In this document: positions 9,174 through 17,568 of the stretch, piece by piece
How positions within the stretch are numbered: position 1 is the first letter of the stretch
Layout of the letters: every line of letters starts with the position of its first letter
Assembly (NCBI RefSeq): GCF_000498575.2
Contig: NZ_AWSQ01000002.1
Location: 797,021-861,020 of the forward strand
Source of the DNA: Pseudomonas taeanensis MS-3
GTDB lineage: Bacteria > Pseudomonadota > Gammaproteobacteria > Pseudomonadales > Pseudomonadaceae
Direction of reading: 5' to 3'
DNA length: 64,000 nucleotides
Program-made: the position numbers and the translations under genes
The notes under the pieces: generated by a model
The model's input: the letters and a program-made list of their open reading frames with translations, nothing else
What the model was told of the DNA's origin: nothing
Database searches by the model: none

Positions 9174-10451
9174 CTAGTGCGGGTCGGGGTTGACGGTGCG
9201 GGCTGTGCACTGCGGGTCGGGGCCGGGTTCACTCAGTCGTCCCATGGCTGCGCGCCGCCTTGTGCCACGGGCCTCGGCGAGATTTTCGGTTACCGAGTTG
9301 AGCTGGGCGCACTCGATCAGGCGCAGGTTATGCGCATCAGGGGTGGGCTTGCCGGCCGCTTTCATACCTACTAGTCGTGCCCACACCGCGCGCTTCTTGC
9401 GCACCTGATGGGGTTGGAATTCATCAAAGTCGCGGAAACTGACTGCAGCGGGTTCAACCTTGATTGCGCCGGCCGCAAGCGCCGCTTGATACAGCTCCAG
9501 CCCACGTCGGGTGCGGACGATGATGCCGTTGAAGCCCTCATCTTCACCTGTGGGACCGCCACCCGGCCAGACATCGGATGCGGCCAGGTCGGCACATTCA
9601 CCGATGGCGTCCGGACAGATCTTGCAGCGCGACTGAAGCATCCACTTGTCTTCGTTTTCCCACATCGCTTGATAATTCAATTCGAAGGATTGACCGCCAA
9701 GGGTTTCCAGGCGAGTCGGTCCCGGATTGCCATGGCCCCGGTAGCGGAACAGGCTCAACTGGTCTTCCCGAATGCCAAACTGAGCAAGCACGTCCTCTGA
9801 TTTAGTTAGGTCCGAGGTCCCGCCACAGACCAGGGTGAGGGCATATTTCATGTACTGGTCTACACGCGGGTCGACTTTTGCCAAGTTGCGCACCGCCGCG
9901 ATATCGCAAGGTTTGGCAATCAGGGCAAAGGGCTGACGACGCTCGAGAACGGCGGTGAAGTCGAGCAGCGGTGCGGCAGGACCATAACGCGAGCCGGCCG
10001 CCTCGAGGACCGAGGCGGCGTCAAAGCTGAGGCGGCGTTTGCTGCGCATGGGTTCTTCGCGCGAAGCGCCGACGTGCAGAATAAAGTCGACCCTGCCGCT
10101 GCTCAGCAGGAACTGGCCCAGTGCAGTCAGCACGCCGCCAGTGGACGCGCGAAATCGCACTTGCGGGTCGCCGGCGTAGCCAATCGCAAGCTGTTCGGCT
10201 GGCCCCCAGATGAGGTCATGTTCAACTTCGGCTGTGTGGCTTGCCGGGTGAGCGCCTTCGATACGCGTGCCTGGGCAAACCGCGTTAATCCTGTTCAGGG
10301 TTGGCAGCCCCAGTGGGGCGTGTACCAGTGGCCGTTCCCTACCCTCGGGAGTGAGTACGATGCTGATCCGCTCGGCTCCGGCCACCGCTCGGCATAACCC
10401 ACAGCCGCTACAGAGCCCGTTTTCGACAATTTCTTCAACGCTTAGGGTCAT
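9174..10451 (-). CDS. FrhB-family iron-sulfur flavoprotein (Coenzyme F420 hydrogenase/dehydrogenase beta-like)
   Basis: A 425-residue protein of the FrhB/FdhB family. The N-terminus carries a 4Fe-4S motif CSGCGLC (Cys14, 17, 20) completed by Cys59 in AVCPG. Further on come the family's STGG segment (about 103-106), IAKPCDIAAVR with Cys182, and the second cysteine cluster RCKICPDAIGE (Cys276, Cys279) followed by ADLAASDVW. Members use FAD and Fe-S clusters to move electrons to F420, chlorophyll derivatives or other acceptors. Pseudomonads are not known to make F420, so ferredoxin or another donor is likely. The substrate is unknown. It is divergent from a LysR gene and upstream of the dioxygenase pair, suggesting a shared pathway. 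Confidence 0.82.
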   Translation of the reverse strand: MTLSVEEIVENGLCSGCGLCRAVAGAERISIVLTPEGRERPLVHAPLGLPTLNRINAVCPGTRIEGAHPASHTAEVEHDLIWGPAEQLAIGYAGDPQVRFRASTGGVLTALGQFLLSSGRVDFILHVGASREEPMRSKRRLSFDAASVLEAAGSRYGPAAPLLDFTAVLERRQPFALIAKPCDIAAVRNLAKVDPRVDQYMKYALTLVCGGTSDLTKSEDVLAQFGIREDQLSLFRYRGHGNPGPTRLETLGGQSFELNYQAMWENEDKWMLQSRCKICPDAIGECADLAASDVWPGGGPTGEDEGFNGIIVRTRRGLELYQAALAAGAIKVEPAAVSFRDFDEFQPHQVRKKRAVWARLVGMKAAGKPTPDAHNLRLIECAQLNSVTENLAEARGTRRRAAMGRLSEPGPDPQCTARTVNPDPH

Positions 10452-10628
10452 GAACGCTGGCCTATATCAGTGGTGGGCTTACCCAGTGCTTGGACGCTGC
10501 CTAATGGGTGTGTAAGGATCTCCCTGCGAGATGCTTTGCGGACTGCATTGGATGCGCCGCTCAGCATAAACAACCCGTGTCTGGGTCGCCCAGCCGTTTC
10601 TCTTGATGCAGAGGCATGCAAAAAAATT

Positions 10629-11543
10629 ATGGGATCCGTTCGCCATCATCCCCCCTCAATGAAAGCGCTGATAGCGTTTGAGGCAGCCTTTCGCCTGGGT
10701 TCAATGACCGCCGCTGCCCAGGAGCAGGGCACCACGCAACCGGTGATCTCGCAGCGCATTCGCGTGCTGGAGGAGAGTATCGGCCGAGTGCTGTTCGACA
10801 GGTCGGGTAACAGGCTGTCGCCAACTGACCAGGGACGCTTTCTCTACGGCGAACTGTCCAGTGCGCTTGCCAGTATCAACTCGGCCGTGGAAACGCTACG
10901 CGACGAGGCCCTCGATGTGCAGCCGAACCTATTGATCGCGACCCATTTCGGCTTTGCCCATGCCTGGCTGCTCCCGCGTTTGGGCGATCTGCAGCAGGCG
11001 TTTCCTCGTTACAGTTTCGACATCACACCGGTGGACTCCGATTCCGCTCTGGATATGGTCGAGGCGGACATCAGCATTCGTTTCGGGCAACTGACTGGCG
11101 CCCGACAAAACGAGATTCAGCTTGCCCAGGAAGAGGTTTTTCCCATCTGTAGCCCTGCGTTCGCCCAGCGTTTTGGTTTGGCGGAGCGGATAAACGAGGA
11201 CATGCTGGCGAGAGTGCCGGTTCTGCATATGGACCAGAATAATCCGCGCTGGCTCGATTGGTCTCGCTGGTGTTTGCTGGCGGGGCTTGCGCCTCTGCAG
11301 GGCGCGGCAAAATTCAAATTCAATAACTACCCGCTGTTGCTCGCTTCCGTGATGCAGGGGGAGGGCATAGCCTTGGGCTGGTCCGCACTGGTGCAGCAGT
11401 CGATAGCCGAAGGCCGCCTGATCGCTTTGCAGCCGCGGGTAACCCGGAGCGATCACGGTTATCTGTTGGCCAGCAGGCATCGCAATAGCAGTCTGGTCCA
11501 GCCGGTCATCGAATGGTTCCAGAGAGAGCTGGCAGGAAACTGA
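10629..11543 (+). CDS. LysR-family transcriptional regulator, divergent from the FrhB-like gene
   Basis: A 304-residue LysR regulator of the GcvA/AmpR type. The winged helix-turn-helix covers about 11-70 (AFEAAFRLGSMTAAAQEQGT, then QPVISQRIRVLEE), followed by a periplasmic-binding-like effector domain. I chose the ATG at 10629, with the ATG at 10659 as alternative; the open frame back to 10470 adds residues that do not look like the family. The 177-bp divergent space to the FrhB-like gene (10452-10628) is the expected operator region. It probably controls the FrhB-like gene and perhaps the oxygenase pair; the effector is unknown. Confidence 0.88.
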   Translation: MGSVRHHPPSMKALIAFEAAFRLGSMTAAAQEQGTTQPVISQRIRVLEESIGRVLFDRSGNRLSPTDQGRFLYGELSSALASINSAVETLRDEALDVQPNLLIATHFGFAHAWLLPRLGDLQQAFPRYSFDITPVDSDSALDMVEADISIRFGQLTGARQNEIQLAQEEVFPICSPAFAQRFGLAERINEDMLARVPVLHMDQNNPRWLDWSRWCLLAGLAPLQGAAKFKFNNYPLLLASVMQGEGIALGWSALVQQSIAEGRLIALQPRVTRSDHGYLLASRHRNSSLVQPVIEWFQRELAGN

Positions 11544-11693
11544 AAACGCTCTCAGGGTGAAGATTGGGGGAGGTGAGTGCTCTACCCTCAAGGCTGGGAG
11601 AGTCGGTTGAGTCTCGTCGATGTACATGTCCTGAAAGACAAGGGCCGCCGCAGGTCGAAGCCTTGGGTGGCCCTCAGTGGTCAGGCGAGTAGC

Positions 11694-12473
11694 TTATTCG
11701 GCGATCTGCAACTTGCGGGCTTCGGTATAGAAGTAGCGCAGCTTCTCGTACTCGAAGGGCGAGTTGAGCTGACCGTAGCGGAAGTTGACCGTGGAGCGTT
11801 GATCGACAACCTCCAACAGGATGATTTCCGGGTGGTGGGTACTGGCTTCTGCGACGTTGAGGAAGTTGACCTGATTCTTGGCTGAAAAATCCACCACCAG
11901 TCCGCCGGTGTCACGCAGGTTGGAGGGGCCGAGCAGCGGTAGCATCAGGTAAGGGCCGGCCGGCAGACCGTAAAAACCGAGGGTTTGGCCAAAATCTTCC
12001 TTTTGTTTGGGCAGGCCCATCTTGCTCGCCGGGTCCCACAGCCCGGCTACGCCGAGCGTGGTGTTGAGCAGCAGGCGGGCGGTTGTCTTCATCGAGCGCT
12101 TGCCCTTGAACTGCAGCAGACTATTGAGCAGGCTCGGAACATCGCCCAGGTTGCTGAAGAAGTTAGTCACGCCGCGTTGCACCAGCGTCGGGGTGACGTA
12201 ACGGTAGCCGTCCACTATGGGCAGGAATACCCACTCGTCGAAGCGGTAGTTGAAGTGGTAAACGCGGCGGTTCCACGACTCCAATGGATCATAGATGTTC
12301 AGTGCGGTTAGCGTTGCCCGCTCGAACTCCTCCTGATCCAGCCCCGGATTGAACTGCAAGTGCTTCAGAGGTTGTTTGAAGCCGTCTTCATCTACCTGAT
12401 CATGTTGCGCCTGGGCCATGCCGCTGATGAGCAGGAGGGCCAGCAAGAGGGTTTTCTTGAAAGGCTTAACCAC
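11694..12473 (-). CDS. mlaA: MlaA/VacJ family outer-membrane lipid-asymmetry protein, no lipobox
   Basis: A 259-residue MlaA/VacJ-type protein. Family motifs visible are YDPLESWNRRVYHFNY (about 61-76), NFFSNLGDVPSLLNSLLQ and EDFGQTLGFYGLPAGPYLMLPLLGPS. MlaA forms a ring in the inner leaflet of the outer membrane and passes mislocalised phospholipids to the periplasmic carrier MlaC. The N-terminus has a signal peptide ending near MAQA, but there is no lipobox cysteine, so the protein is probably not lipidated, unlike E. coli MlaA. The start is GTG and overlaps the end of the upstream hydrolase gene by 8 bp, so the two are coupled. The other mla genes are not in this window. Confidence 0.9.
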   Translation of the reverse strand: MVKPFKKTLLLALLLISGMAQAQHDQVDEDGFKQPLKHLQFNPGLDQEEFERATLTALNIYDPLESWNRRVYHFNYRFDEWVFLPIVDGYRYVTPTLVQRGVTNFFSNLGDVPSLLNSLLQFKGKRSMKTTARLLLNTTLGVAGLWDPASKMGLPKQKEDFGQTLGFYGLPAGPYLMLPLLGPSNLRDTGGLVVDFSAKNQVNFLNVAEASTHHPEIILLEVVDQRSTVNFRYGQLNSPFEYEKLRYFYTEARKLQIAE

Positions 12474-13764
12474 GGAAGAACTCCAGCATGGCGTCGCTGT
12501 TGACGCGATAGTTGAGGTTGCCGCAGTGCCCGCCCAGCGGGTAAACGGTCAGGCGATCACCCAGGGTGCGGCGTAGAAAGCCAAGGTCGCCGGCACCTAA
12601 GATGATGTCGTCGGCGTTGTGCATCACCGCGATCTTGTCGCTGCTTTTCAAGTAGTCCTCAAGGGCATACAGACTGACCTGGTTGATCAGTTGGTTCAGG
12701 CTGGTGCCGTCATAGCGTGCGCGCCACATCGGGATCAGTTGCTCGGTGATGTAGCAATCGAAGTCGCACTGCAGGGCGCGCTTGAAAAAAGGCGTGAGGT
12801 TGGTGCCTTCCCCGATCGGGTAGCCCACAGGGGTAATCAAGCCGCGGCGGTTGATCAGATCGGAGGTGAAGGCGATATCGGCGGAAGAGAAGCGAAATAT
12901 CGCGCCGATCAGCATGGCCATCTGCTCGTCGGTCAGATGTTCCCTCGATTGCTGGAAGTCGGCGAGGAAGGCGTCGTTGACGTCGATGTAGCCCTTCTTC
13001 TGGAAGTAGCGAGTGAGCTTGGCCAGCATCAACTCGTAGAACGTCGTGCTGTTGTTGACGCCCTCGACCTGGGTTTGTACCAGCTTGTTGAGGTTGCTTA
13101 TCGAGGTATAGAGGTTTACCGGCGGATTGAGCAGCAGCACGCGTTTGAAGTTGAAGCTGCGACGAGTTTCGTCGAGCTTGCTGACGAAGGCGGCCTGCAG
13201 GGCGCCGAGGCTATAACCCGTCAGGTGGTACTCGCTGATCGCCAGGCGCGGGTGTTGCGCACGCACGGCTTGCATGACGCGGTACAGGTCATCGGCATCG
13301 TCGGGAGAAAAGCCCGGTGTGGCGAAGCGCGAAGCGGAGGTCATGAAGTCGTAACTGGTGGGCGAGGACAGCTGCACCACGTGGTAACCGGCGCCGTAGA
13401 ACAGTTTCTTCAAGTATTCCGGCGTGCTGCTGGCGTAATGCGCACCGGTACCGGCGATGATGAAGATCAGCGGTGCTTCACCTTTCTGCTGAGCCAGGCG
13501 GTAACGCAACTTGGTCACCGACCAGAAGTTGTCCGGTACTTCGAACTCCCGCTCCGGACGCAGTTTGACCTGATAGTCATCCTGATCGATATCCTCGTCG
13601 GCCGGCAGGGTGGGACGCAGTCCCTCTGGCGTTGTGGCGATGGTCGCCTCGAACGGGTTGGTCAATGGATACCCGTAGCTTTGCGCATCGATGTCGGCCG
13701 CCCATAGCGGCGCAGCGAGGACTAGGCCGCTAAGTAGAGCGGCAAGACGACGATAAAACGGCAT
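12466..13764 (-). CDS. Exported alpha/beta-hydrolase-like protein coupled to mlaA
   Basis: A 432-residue protein with a signal peptide (about 1-23, cleaved near LWAA). The nucleophile elbow GYSLGA places a serine at 185, and GGHCGNL near the C-terminus supplies a histidine (about 413). An acidic residue is available in MHNADDII. Together these suggest a serine hydrolase acting in the periplasm or outer membrane. The start at 13764 is chosen because the extension to 13842 would bury the signal peptide. It is translated just ahead of the MlaA-like protein with an overlap, which suggests a role in envelope lipid handling. Substrate unknown; such proteins are sometimes misannotated as serine/threonine kinases. 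Confidence 0.75.
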   Translation of the reverse strand: MPFYRRLAALLSGLVLAAPLWAADIDAQSYGYPLTNPFEATIATTPEGLRPTLPADEDIDQDDYQVKLRPEREFEVPDNFWSVTKLRYRLAQQKGEAPLIFIIAGTGAHYASSTPEYLKKLFYGAGYHVVQLSSPTSYDFMTSASRFATPGFSPDDADDLYRVMQAVRAQHPRLAISEYHLTGYSLGALQAAFVSKLDETRRSFNFKRVLLLNPPVNLYTSISNLNKLVQTQVEGVNNSTTFYELMLAKLTRYFQKKGYIDVNDAFLADFQQSREHLTDEQMAMLIGAIFRFSSADIAFTSDLINRRGLITPVGYPIGEGTNLTPFFKRALQCDFDCYITEQLIPMWRARYDGTSLNQLINQVSLYALEDYLKSSDKIAVMHNADDIILGAGDLGFLRRTLGDRLTVYPLGGHCGNLNYRVNSDAMLEFFRG

Positions 13765-13807
13765 GACTGAGTCCCGTAAGAAGAGAACGTGCGGGTTGAT
13801 ACCCGCT

Positions 13808-14326
13808 TTATGACAACGGCAAGCGAGGTGAGTGCCGGTCAACTGACTGGGCCGCGAGATCCTCTAGCGCGGAGCCTGTCAGACGATACACCGTCCAGCC
13901 ATCCTGTGGTTGCGCGTTTAGGCGCTGGTAGAAGCCGATCGCCGGCTCATTCCAATTCAGTACCGCCCACTCCAGGCGGCCACAACCGCGCTCCACCGCC
14001 AGGCTCGCCAAGCGGCCGAGCAAGGCCTTGCCCAGCCCGGTGCCGCGCGAGTCGGGGCGCACGTACAGGTCTTCCAGGTAGATGCCGGGTTTGCTCAGAA
14101 AGGTCGAATAGTTGTGGAAGAACAGGGCAAACCCGGCTGGCTGGTCATCCACCTCGCCAATCAGCACCTCGGCGTAAGGCCGTTCGCCGAACAAGTGCGC
14201 AGTCAGTTGTTCAGGCGTGGCCACTACCTGATCGCTGAGCTTCTCATACTCGGCTAGCTCGCCGATCAAGGCCAGGATCAGCGCAACATCATCGCGCTGC
14301 GCCGGGCGGATCAGTAGGCGGGACAT
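13808..14326 (-). CDS. GNAT-family N-acetyltransferase
   Basis: A 172-residue acetyltransferase. The acetyl-CoA loop is visible as RPDSRGTGLGKALL (about 90-103), preceded by the beta strand YLEDLYV and followed by LEWAVLNWNEPAIGFYQRL, the C-terminal motif of diamine/spermidine-type GNAT enzymes. A strong AAGGAG site lies upstream of the ATG. The acceptor is not known; a polyamine, diamine or thialysine-like substrate is plausible from the family resemblance. It lies 43 bp upstream of the exported hydrolase gene on the same strand, so the three genes may be cotranscribed. Confidence 0.88.
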   Translation of the reverse strand: MSRLLIRPAQRDDVALILALIGELAEYEKLSDQVVATPEQLTAHLFGERPYAEVLIGEVDDQPAGFALFFHNYSTFLSKPGIYLEDLYVRPDSRGTGLGKALLGRLASLAVERGCGRLEWAVLNWNEPAIGFYQRLNAQPQDGWTVYRLTGSALEDLAAQSVDRHSPRLPLS

Positions 14327-14460
14327 GCTCGCTCCTTGAGATGGTTAAGAGAGTGGGATCATGCCGGGTTGCAGTGCTTTTCGGCAATGTTTATAGGCAT
14401 GGTTTTCTGTCGGGAGGGGCAGGATAATCGCGGGCGCTGTTCCTTTCTCCGGAGTCACCT

Positions 14461-14841
14461 ATGTCCCGTCGCTTGCCCTTGATCATGCTGCTGGTCGCGG
14501 CCGCGCTCTGTGTGGCTGGCAGTTATGGGTTACGCTTTACCCTGATCGAGAGCGACCGCTGGTTGGGCCTGTGTGTCGAGGCGCCGCAGCGTTGGGTGTG
14601 TGAGCTGCGGGCCGGGCTGGGATGGCTGATCCACTTCCGCTTGTTGGCTTGGGCGGCATTGCTGACTGCGCTGTTGGCGCAGGTGTTTCCCGGTCGTTGG
14701 GGCTGGTGGCTGGCGGTGCTGGGCTTGCTGTTGGGCTTGCCAGCGTTGGTGCTGTACAGCGCTAGCTTGGCGGTGTTTGCGGTGGTGTTGGCGTTATTAC
14801 GTCTGGTACGTCGACCGCGGCTGGTGAGTGAGGATGTCTGA
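14461..14841 (+). CDS. Small inner-membrane protein, unknown function
   Basis: A 126-residue protein with three or four hydrophobic helices (about 5-23, 57-75, 80-112), a short periplasmic loop with two cysteines (LCVEAPQRWVCE) and a basic C-terminal tail. I do not recognise a family. A CGGAG-type ribosome site precedes the ATG. Its 3' end overlaps the convergent GH17 gene by 80 bp (14762-14841). The two cysteines about ten residues apart could form a disulfide outside the cytoplasm, but this is inference. Confidence 0.7.
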   Translation: MSRRLPLIMLLVAAALCVAGSYGLRFTLIESDRWLGLCVEAPQRWVCELRAGLGWLIHFRLLAWAALLTALLAQVFPGRWGWWLAVLGLLLGLPALVLYSASLAVFAVVLALLRLVRRPRLVSEDV

Positions 14842-16417
14842 CGGTAGGCTGTGTCGCTGGGCACTGCTGGGTCCGTATGCTGCGCCATAGTGCAGCGACC
14901 AGCAGGCTGCTGACCAGCGCCCAGCCAAGCGCCTGCAAGTTGCCCAAGGTCTCCTGATACAACTGCGGCACGATGCCTGCGCCGATCAATAGGCCAAGCA
15001 CGGCAATTTCACGGCGCGGGCCGCGGGCTGGCCGACACAGGTACACCACTGCGGGCAGAACGAGCGCCGCGCTGGGGAAGCTGCGGTAGCGTGCATCCAC
15101 TACCAAGGCCAACATCATCACCGCCCCGGCAAACCCGGCGGCGAGCAGCCACCAGCCGCCACGCTGGTCAAGCCAGACGAATAGCCGGGCGCGCCAGCCA
15201 GGTTTGTCGGCCAGGGCCAGGATGGCATGGCTCAACACCAGCAGGTTCAAACTAAGCAGGGCGGCGGCCCACAACCATTCGCCAGCAAAGCGGCTGGTGA
15301 CCCAGGCCTGTTCGCTCCATAGACCCATACAGGCGGCGCCGATGGTGGCTACCAGTGGTAGTAGCAGTGCCGCACTGCTGGACACCGGCCGGCCGGCGAG
15401 TAACAAGCTGCCGAAGAAGATCCCCGCGCTGATCACCAGCCAGAGCGGCCAGTACGGGAGATTGGAGACCGATCCGGCAAGGATGGACTTGTCGTTCCGG
15501 TCTGAATCGTACAAGCCCCAGTATCCGCCGACGGCACCTTCGCTGATGCGCTTCCAGGGTTGATCGAAGGCCTCGATCAGGTTGTAGCGCCAGCCCTTCT
15601 GTTCGGCCATCGCGACGAAGCCGCGGATGAACTTCGCCTGATTGACGCGGCTCGGTAGTGACGTCTCCCGTTGCCTGCCCTCGCTGGGCCAGCCGGTTTC
15701 ACCAATGAGAATGTCCTTAGGGGCGAAGCGTTTGGCGAACAGTTGTTGAACCTGGGCAACCTGAGTCAGGGCGGCATCGATGCCCGCAGGCTCATCTTCC
15801 CAATAAGGCAGCAGGTGAATGGTTAGAAAGTCCACTGCTGGCGCGACTTGCGGATGTTTCAGCCAGAACTCCCAGACATCGGCATAGGTCACCGGTTGCT
15901 CGATCCGGTTTTTGACCTGCTCGATCAGCTCTACTAGCTGGGATGGGGTGACCTCCTTGCGCAACAGGGCTTCGTTGCCCACGATCACCGCCTCGACGAC
16001 ATCCGGGTAAGCGTTGGCGGTCTTGATCAGGCTGTCGATTTCAATCGCGGTGGCCTGTGGGTCACGGCTGACCCAGGCCCCGATGAGCAATTTGAGGCCA
16101 TGCTTGCGGGCCAGTTCAGGCAGCGCTTCCAGGCCGGTCACGGAGTAGGTGCGCAGGCACTCGAAACGCTCGGCGAGGAGGGCCAAGTCGGCATCCATGC
16201 GCTCCGGGCGCAATGCCAGGGGTTGTTCGAAAGGCGATTGATGCTTGTCGAAGGGGGTGTACGAGGCGCATTGCAGCTTGTGTGCAGGCGTGGCGCTGTC
16301 TGCGAGGTGTATCGGCTGACCCAGGCCATACCACAGCCCGGCAAGTGCCAGCAGGCCCAGGCAGCAGGAAAAAAGATAGGCAACTGCAGTAAGGCGAGCG
16401 GTGGAAAGCATGGTCAT
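14762..16417 (-). CDS. Membrane GH17 beta-glucan glucanosyltransferase/synthase-like protein
   Basis: A 551-residue protein. One N-terminal span is followed by a GH17-type TIM barrel, with the acid/base Glu149 in VIVGNEAL and the nucleophile Glu240 in LIGETGWPS. The C-terminal part (about 320-520) holds several membrane helices. In Pseudomonas such proteins are transglycosylases that remodel beta-1,3/1,6-glucans, often annotated beta-(1-6)-glucan synthase, and are linked to osmoregulated periplasmic glucan. It may start at 16417 or at the second ATG six bases later. The catalytic domain should face the periplasm. Confidence 0.85.
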   Translation of the reverse strand: MTMLSTARLTAVAYLFSCCLGLLALAGLWYGLGQPIHLADSATPAHKLQCASYTPFDKHQSPFEQPLALRPERMDADLALLAERFECLRTYSVTGLEALPELARKHGLKLLIGAWVSRDPQATAIEIDSLIKTANAYPDVVEAVIVGNEALLRKEVTPSQLVELIEQVKNRIEQPVTYADVWEFWLKHPQVAPAVDFLTIHLLPYWEDEPAGIDAALTQVAQVQQLFAKRFAPKDILIGETGWPSEGRQRETSLPSRVNQAKFIRGFVAMAEQKGWRYNLIEAFDQPWKRISEGAVGGYWGLYDSDRNDKSILAGSVSNLPYWPLWLVISAGIFFGSLLLAGRPVSSSAALLLPLVATIGAACMGLWSEQAWVTSRFAGEWLWAAALLSLNLLVLSHAILALADKPGWRARLFVWLDQRGGWWLLAAGFAGAVMMLALVVDARYRSFPSAALVLPAVVYLCRPARGPRREIAVLGLLIGAGIVPQLYQETLGNLQALGWALVSSLLVAALWRSIRTQQCPATQPTVRHPHSPAAVDVPDVITPTPPQTPPS

Positions 16418-16656
16418 CTGCGTGTGATGGCAAAGCTTGGCATATTAGCGGATTGGCGGAATTGTGCTCTCTGTGTAAGTTGTTCATCCAGGCGAGAGTC
16501 GGAGCTGGGAGTGCAACCAGTGGTGCGGGCCGCCTGCCTGAGCAGCTGTGGGTTAATTTGACAGGGCGATGCTGGCGGCTAAGGTGAAATGCGCGGAGCA
16601 AGGAAGTACCGCGCCGGTCACATGGTGACTCGAGCTCACTACATGGAGTGTTTACA

Positions 16657-16980
16657 ATGCGTAAAAGTTATATCTCTTCTGTGCTTTTTGGCGTTCTGGC
16701 GGCTGCATCCTTGACGGTATCTGCCGCCGAAACTGCAAAGATGACGCCGGATAAACCTGCAGTTGTACAGGTCGCTGAGGCCGCCAAGGTCAATCTCAAC
16801 AATGCCGATGCGCCGACCCTGCAGCGCGAGTTGAGTGGTATTGGCGAGGCAAAGGCCAAGGCGATCGTGGCTTATCGCGATGCCAATGGTGCCTTTGCCT
16901 CGGTCGATGAGTTGCTGGAAGTCAAGGGCATTGGTGTAGCTATTCTGGAGAAGAATCGCGATAAGTTAAGTGTCAATTAA
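16657..16980 (+). CDS. ComEA-like helix-hairpin-helix DNA-binding protein
   Basis: A 107-residue exported protein: a signal peptide (about 1-24, cleaved after VSAA) and a linker, then a ComEA-type domain from about residue 45 with KVNLNNADAPTLQRELSGIG and the second hairpin DELLEVKGIGVAILEKNR. ComEA proteins bind double-stranded DNA in the periplasm during natural transformation. Short Pseudomonas members are common and their role outside competence is unclear. The ATG at 16657 is chosen over an upstream GTG because GGAG at 16645-16648 is well spaced. A strong terminator follows directly. Confidence 0.9.
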   Translation: MRKSYISSVLFGVLAAASLTVSAAETAKMTPDKPAVVQVAEAAKVNLNNADAPTLQRELSGIGEAKAKAIVAYRDANGAFASVDELLEVKGIGVAILEKNRDKLSVN

Positions 16981-16987
16981 CCTGCAC

Positions 16988-17032
16988 TGAGCATGAAAAA
17001 GGCCGGTCACTGACCGGCCTTTTTCATGCTCA
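16988..17032. terminator. Rho-independent terminator with 22-bp perfect stem
   Basis: Two 22-base arms (the first begins TGAGCATGAAAAAGGCCGGT) are exact reverse complements separated by a single C, with T5 and A5 runs inside the stem. It can therefore work in both directions. It ends the comEA-like transcript on the plus strand and would stop any read-through coming from the tRNA-Asn repeat array on the minus strand. Confidence 0.93.
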
Positions 17033-17035
17033 GAA

Positions 17036-17568
17036 GTGGCGAGTAACCTGGTACGCAGTCGCAGGTGAGAGTCCGGCGGAAACAAAAAAGCCCCGGGATT
17101 AACCGAGGCTTTCGAATTTGGCTCCGCGACCAGGACTCGACAGCGCAGCTGAACGCGCTTTAGCGCGGCCCCGAAGGGGTGAGCCTTGGCGAATAACCTG
17201 GGAGGCAGTCGCAGGTGAGAGTCCGGCGGAAACAAAAAAGCCCCGGGATTAACCGAGGCTTTTGAATTTGGCTCCGCGACCAGGACTCGACAGCGCAGCT
17301 GAACGCGCTTCAGCGCGGCCCCGAAGGGGTGAGCCTTGGCGAATAACCTGGGAGGCAGTCGCAGGTGAGAGTCCGGCGGAAACAAAAAAGCCCCGGGATT
17401 CACCGAGGCTTTTAAATTTGGCTCCGCGACCAGGACTCGACAGCGCAGCTGAACGCGCTTCAGCGCGGCCCCGAAGGGGTGAGCCTTGGCGAATAACCTG
17501 GGACGCAGTCGCAGGTGAGAGTCCGGCAGAAACAAAAAAGCCCCGGGATTAACCGAGGCTTTCGAATT
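17036..17568. repeat. Tandem 150-bp repeats carrying the tRNA-Asn 3' end and terminator
   Basis: About three and a half direct repeats with a period of exactly 150 bp; for example the block GTCCGGCGGAAACAAAAAAG starts at 17071, 17221, 17371 and (one change) 17521. In tRNA direction (minus strand) each unit holds the last 22 nt of the adjacent tRNA-Asn including CCA (17419-17440, 17269-17290, 17119-17140), then a copy of the tRNA terminator, then about 80 bp of GC-rich sequence. Units differ at only a few bases. The plan closely resembles the E. coli tyrT/rtT repeats. The period is a multiple of three, so reading frames stay open through the array on both strands. Confidence 0.93.
17531..17561 (-). 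terminator. Terminator of tRNA-Asn (first of four copies)
   Basis: On the minus strand, GCCTCGG pairs with CCGGGGC (one G-U pair) across a short loop and is followed by a run of six T. It lies directly after the encoded CCA of tRNA-Asn. Near-identical copies occur at 150-bp steps further into the repeat array, so any read-through transcript would meet terminators again. Confidence 0.85.

Noticed and set aside
17036..17568. The 150-bp direct repeats as a CRISPR array
   Set aside because: Units are tandem with no unique spacers, and each carries the tail of a tRNA and a terminator; no cas genes are near.
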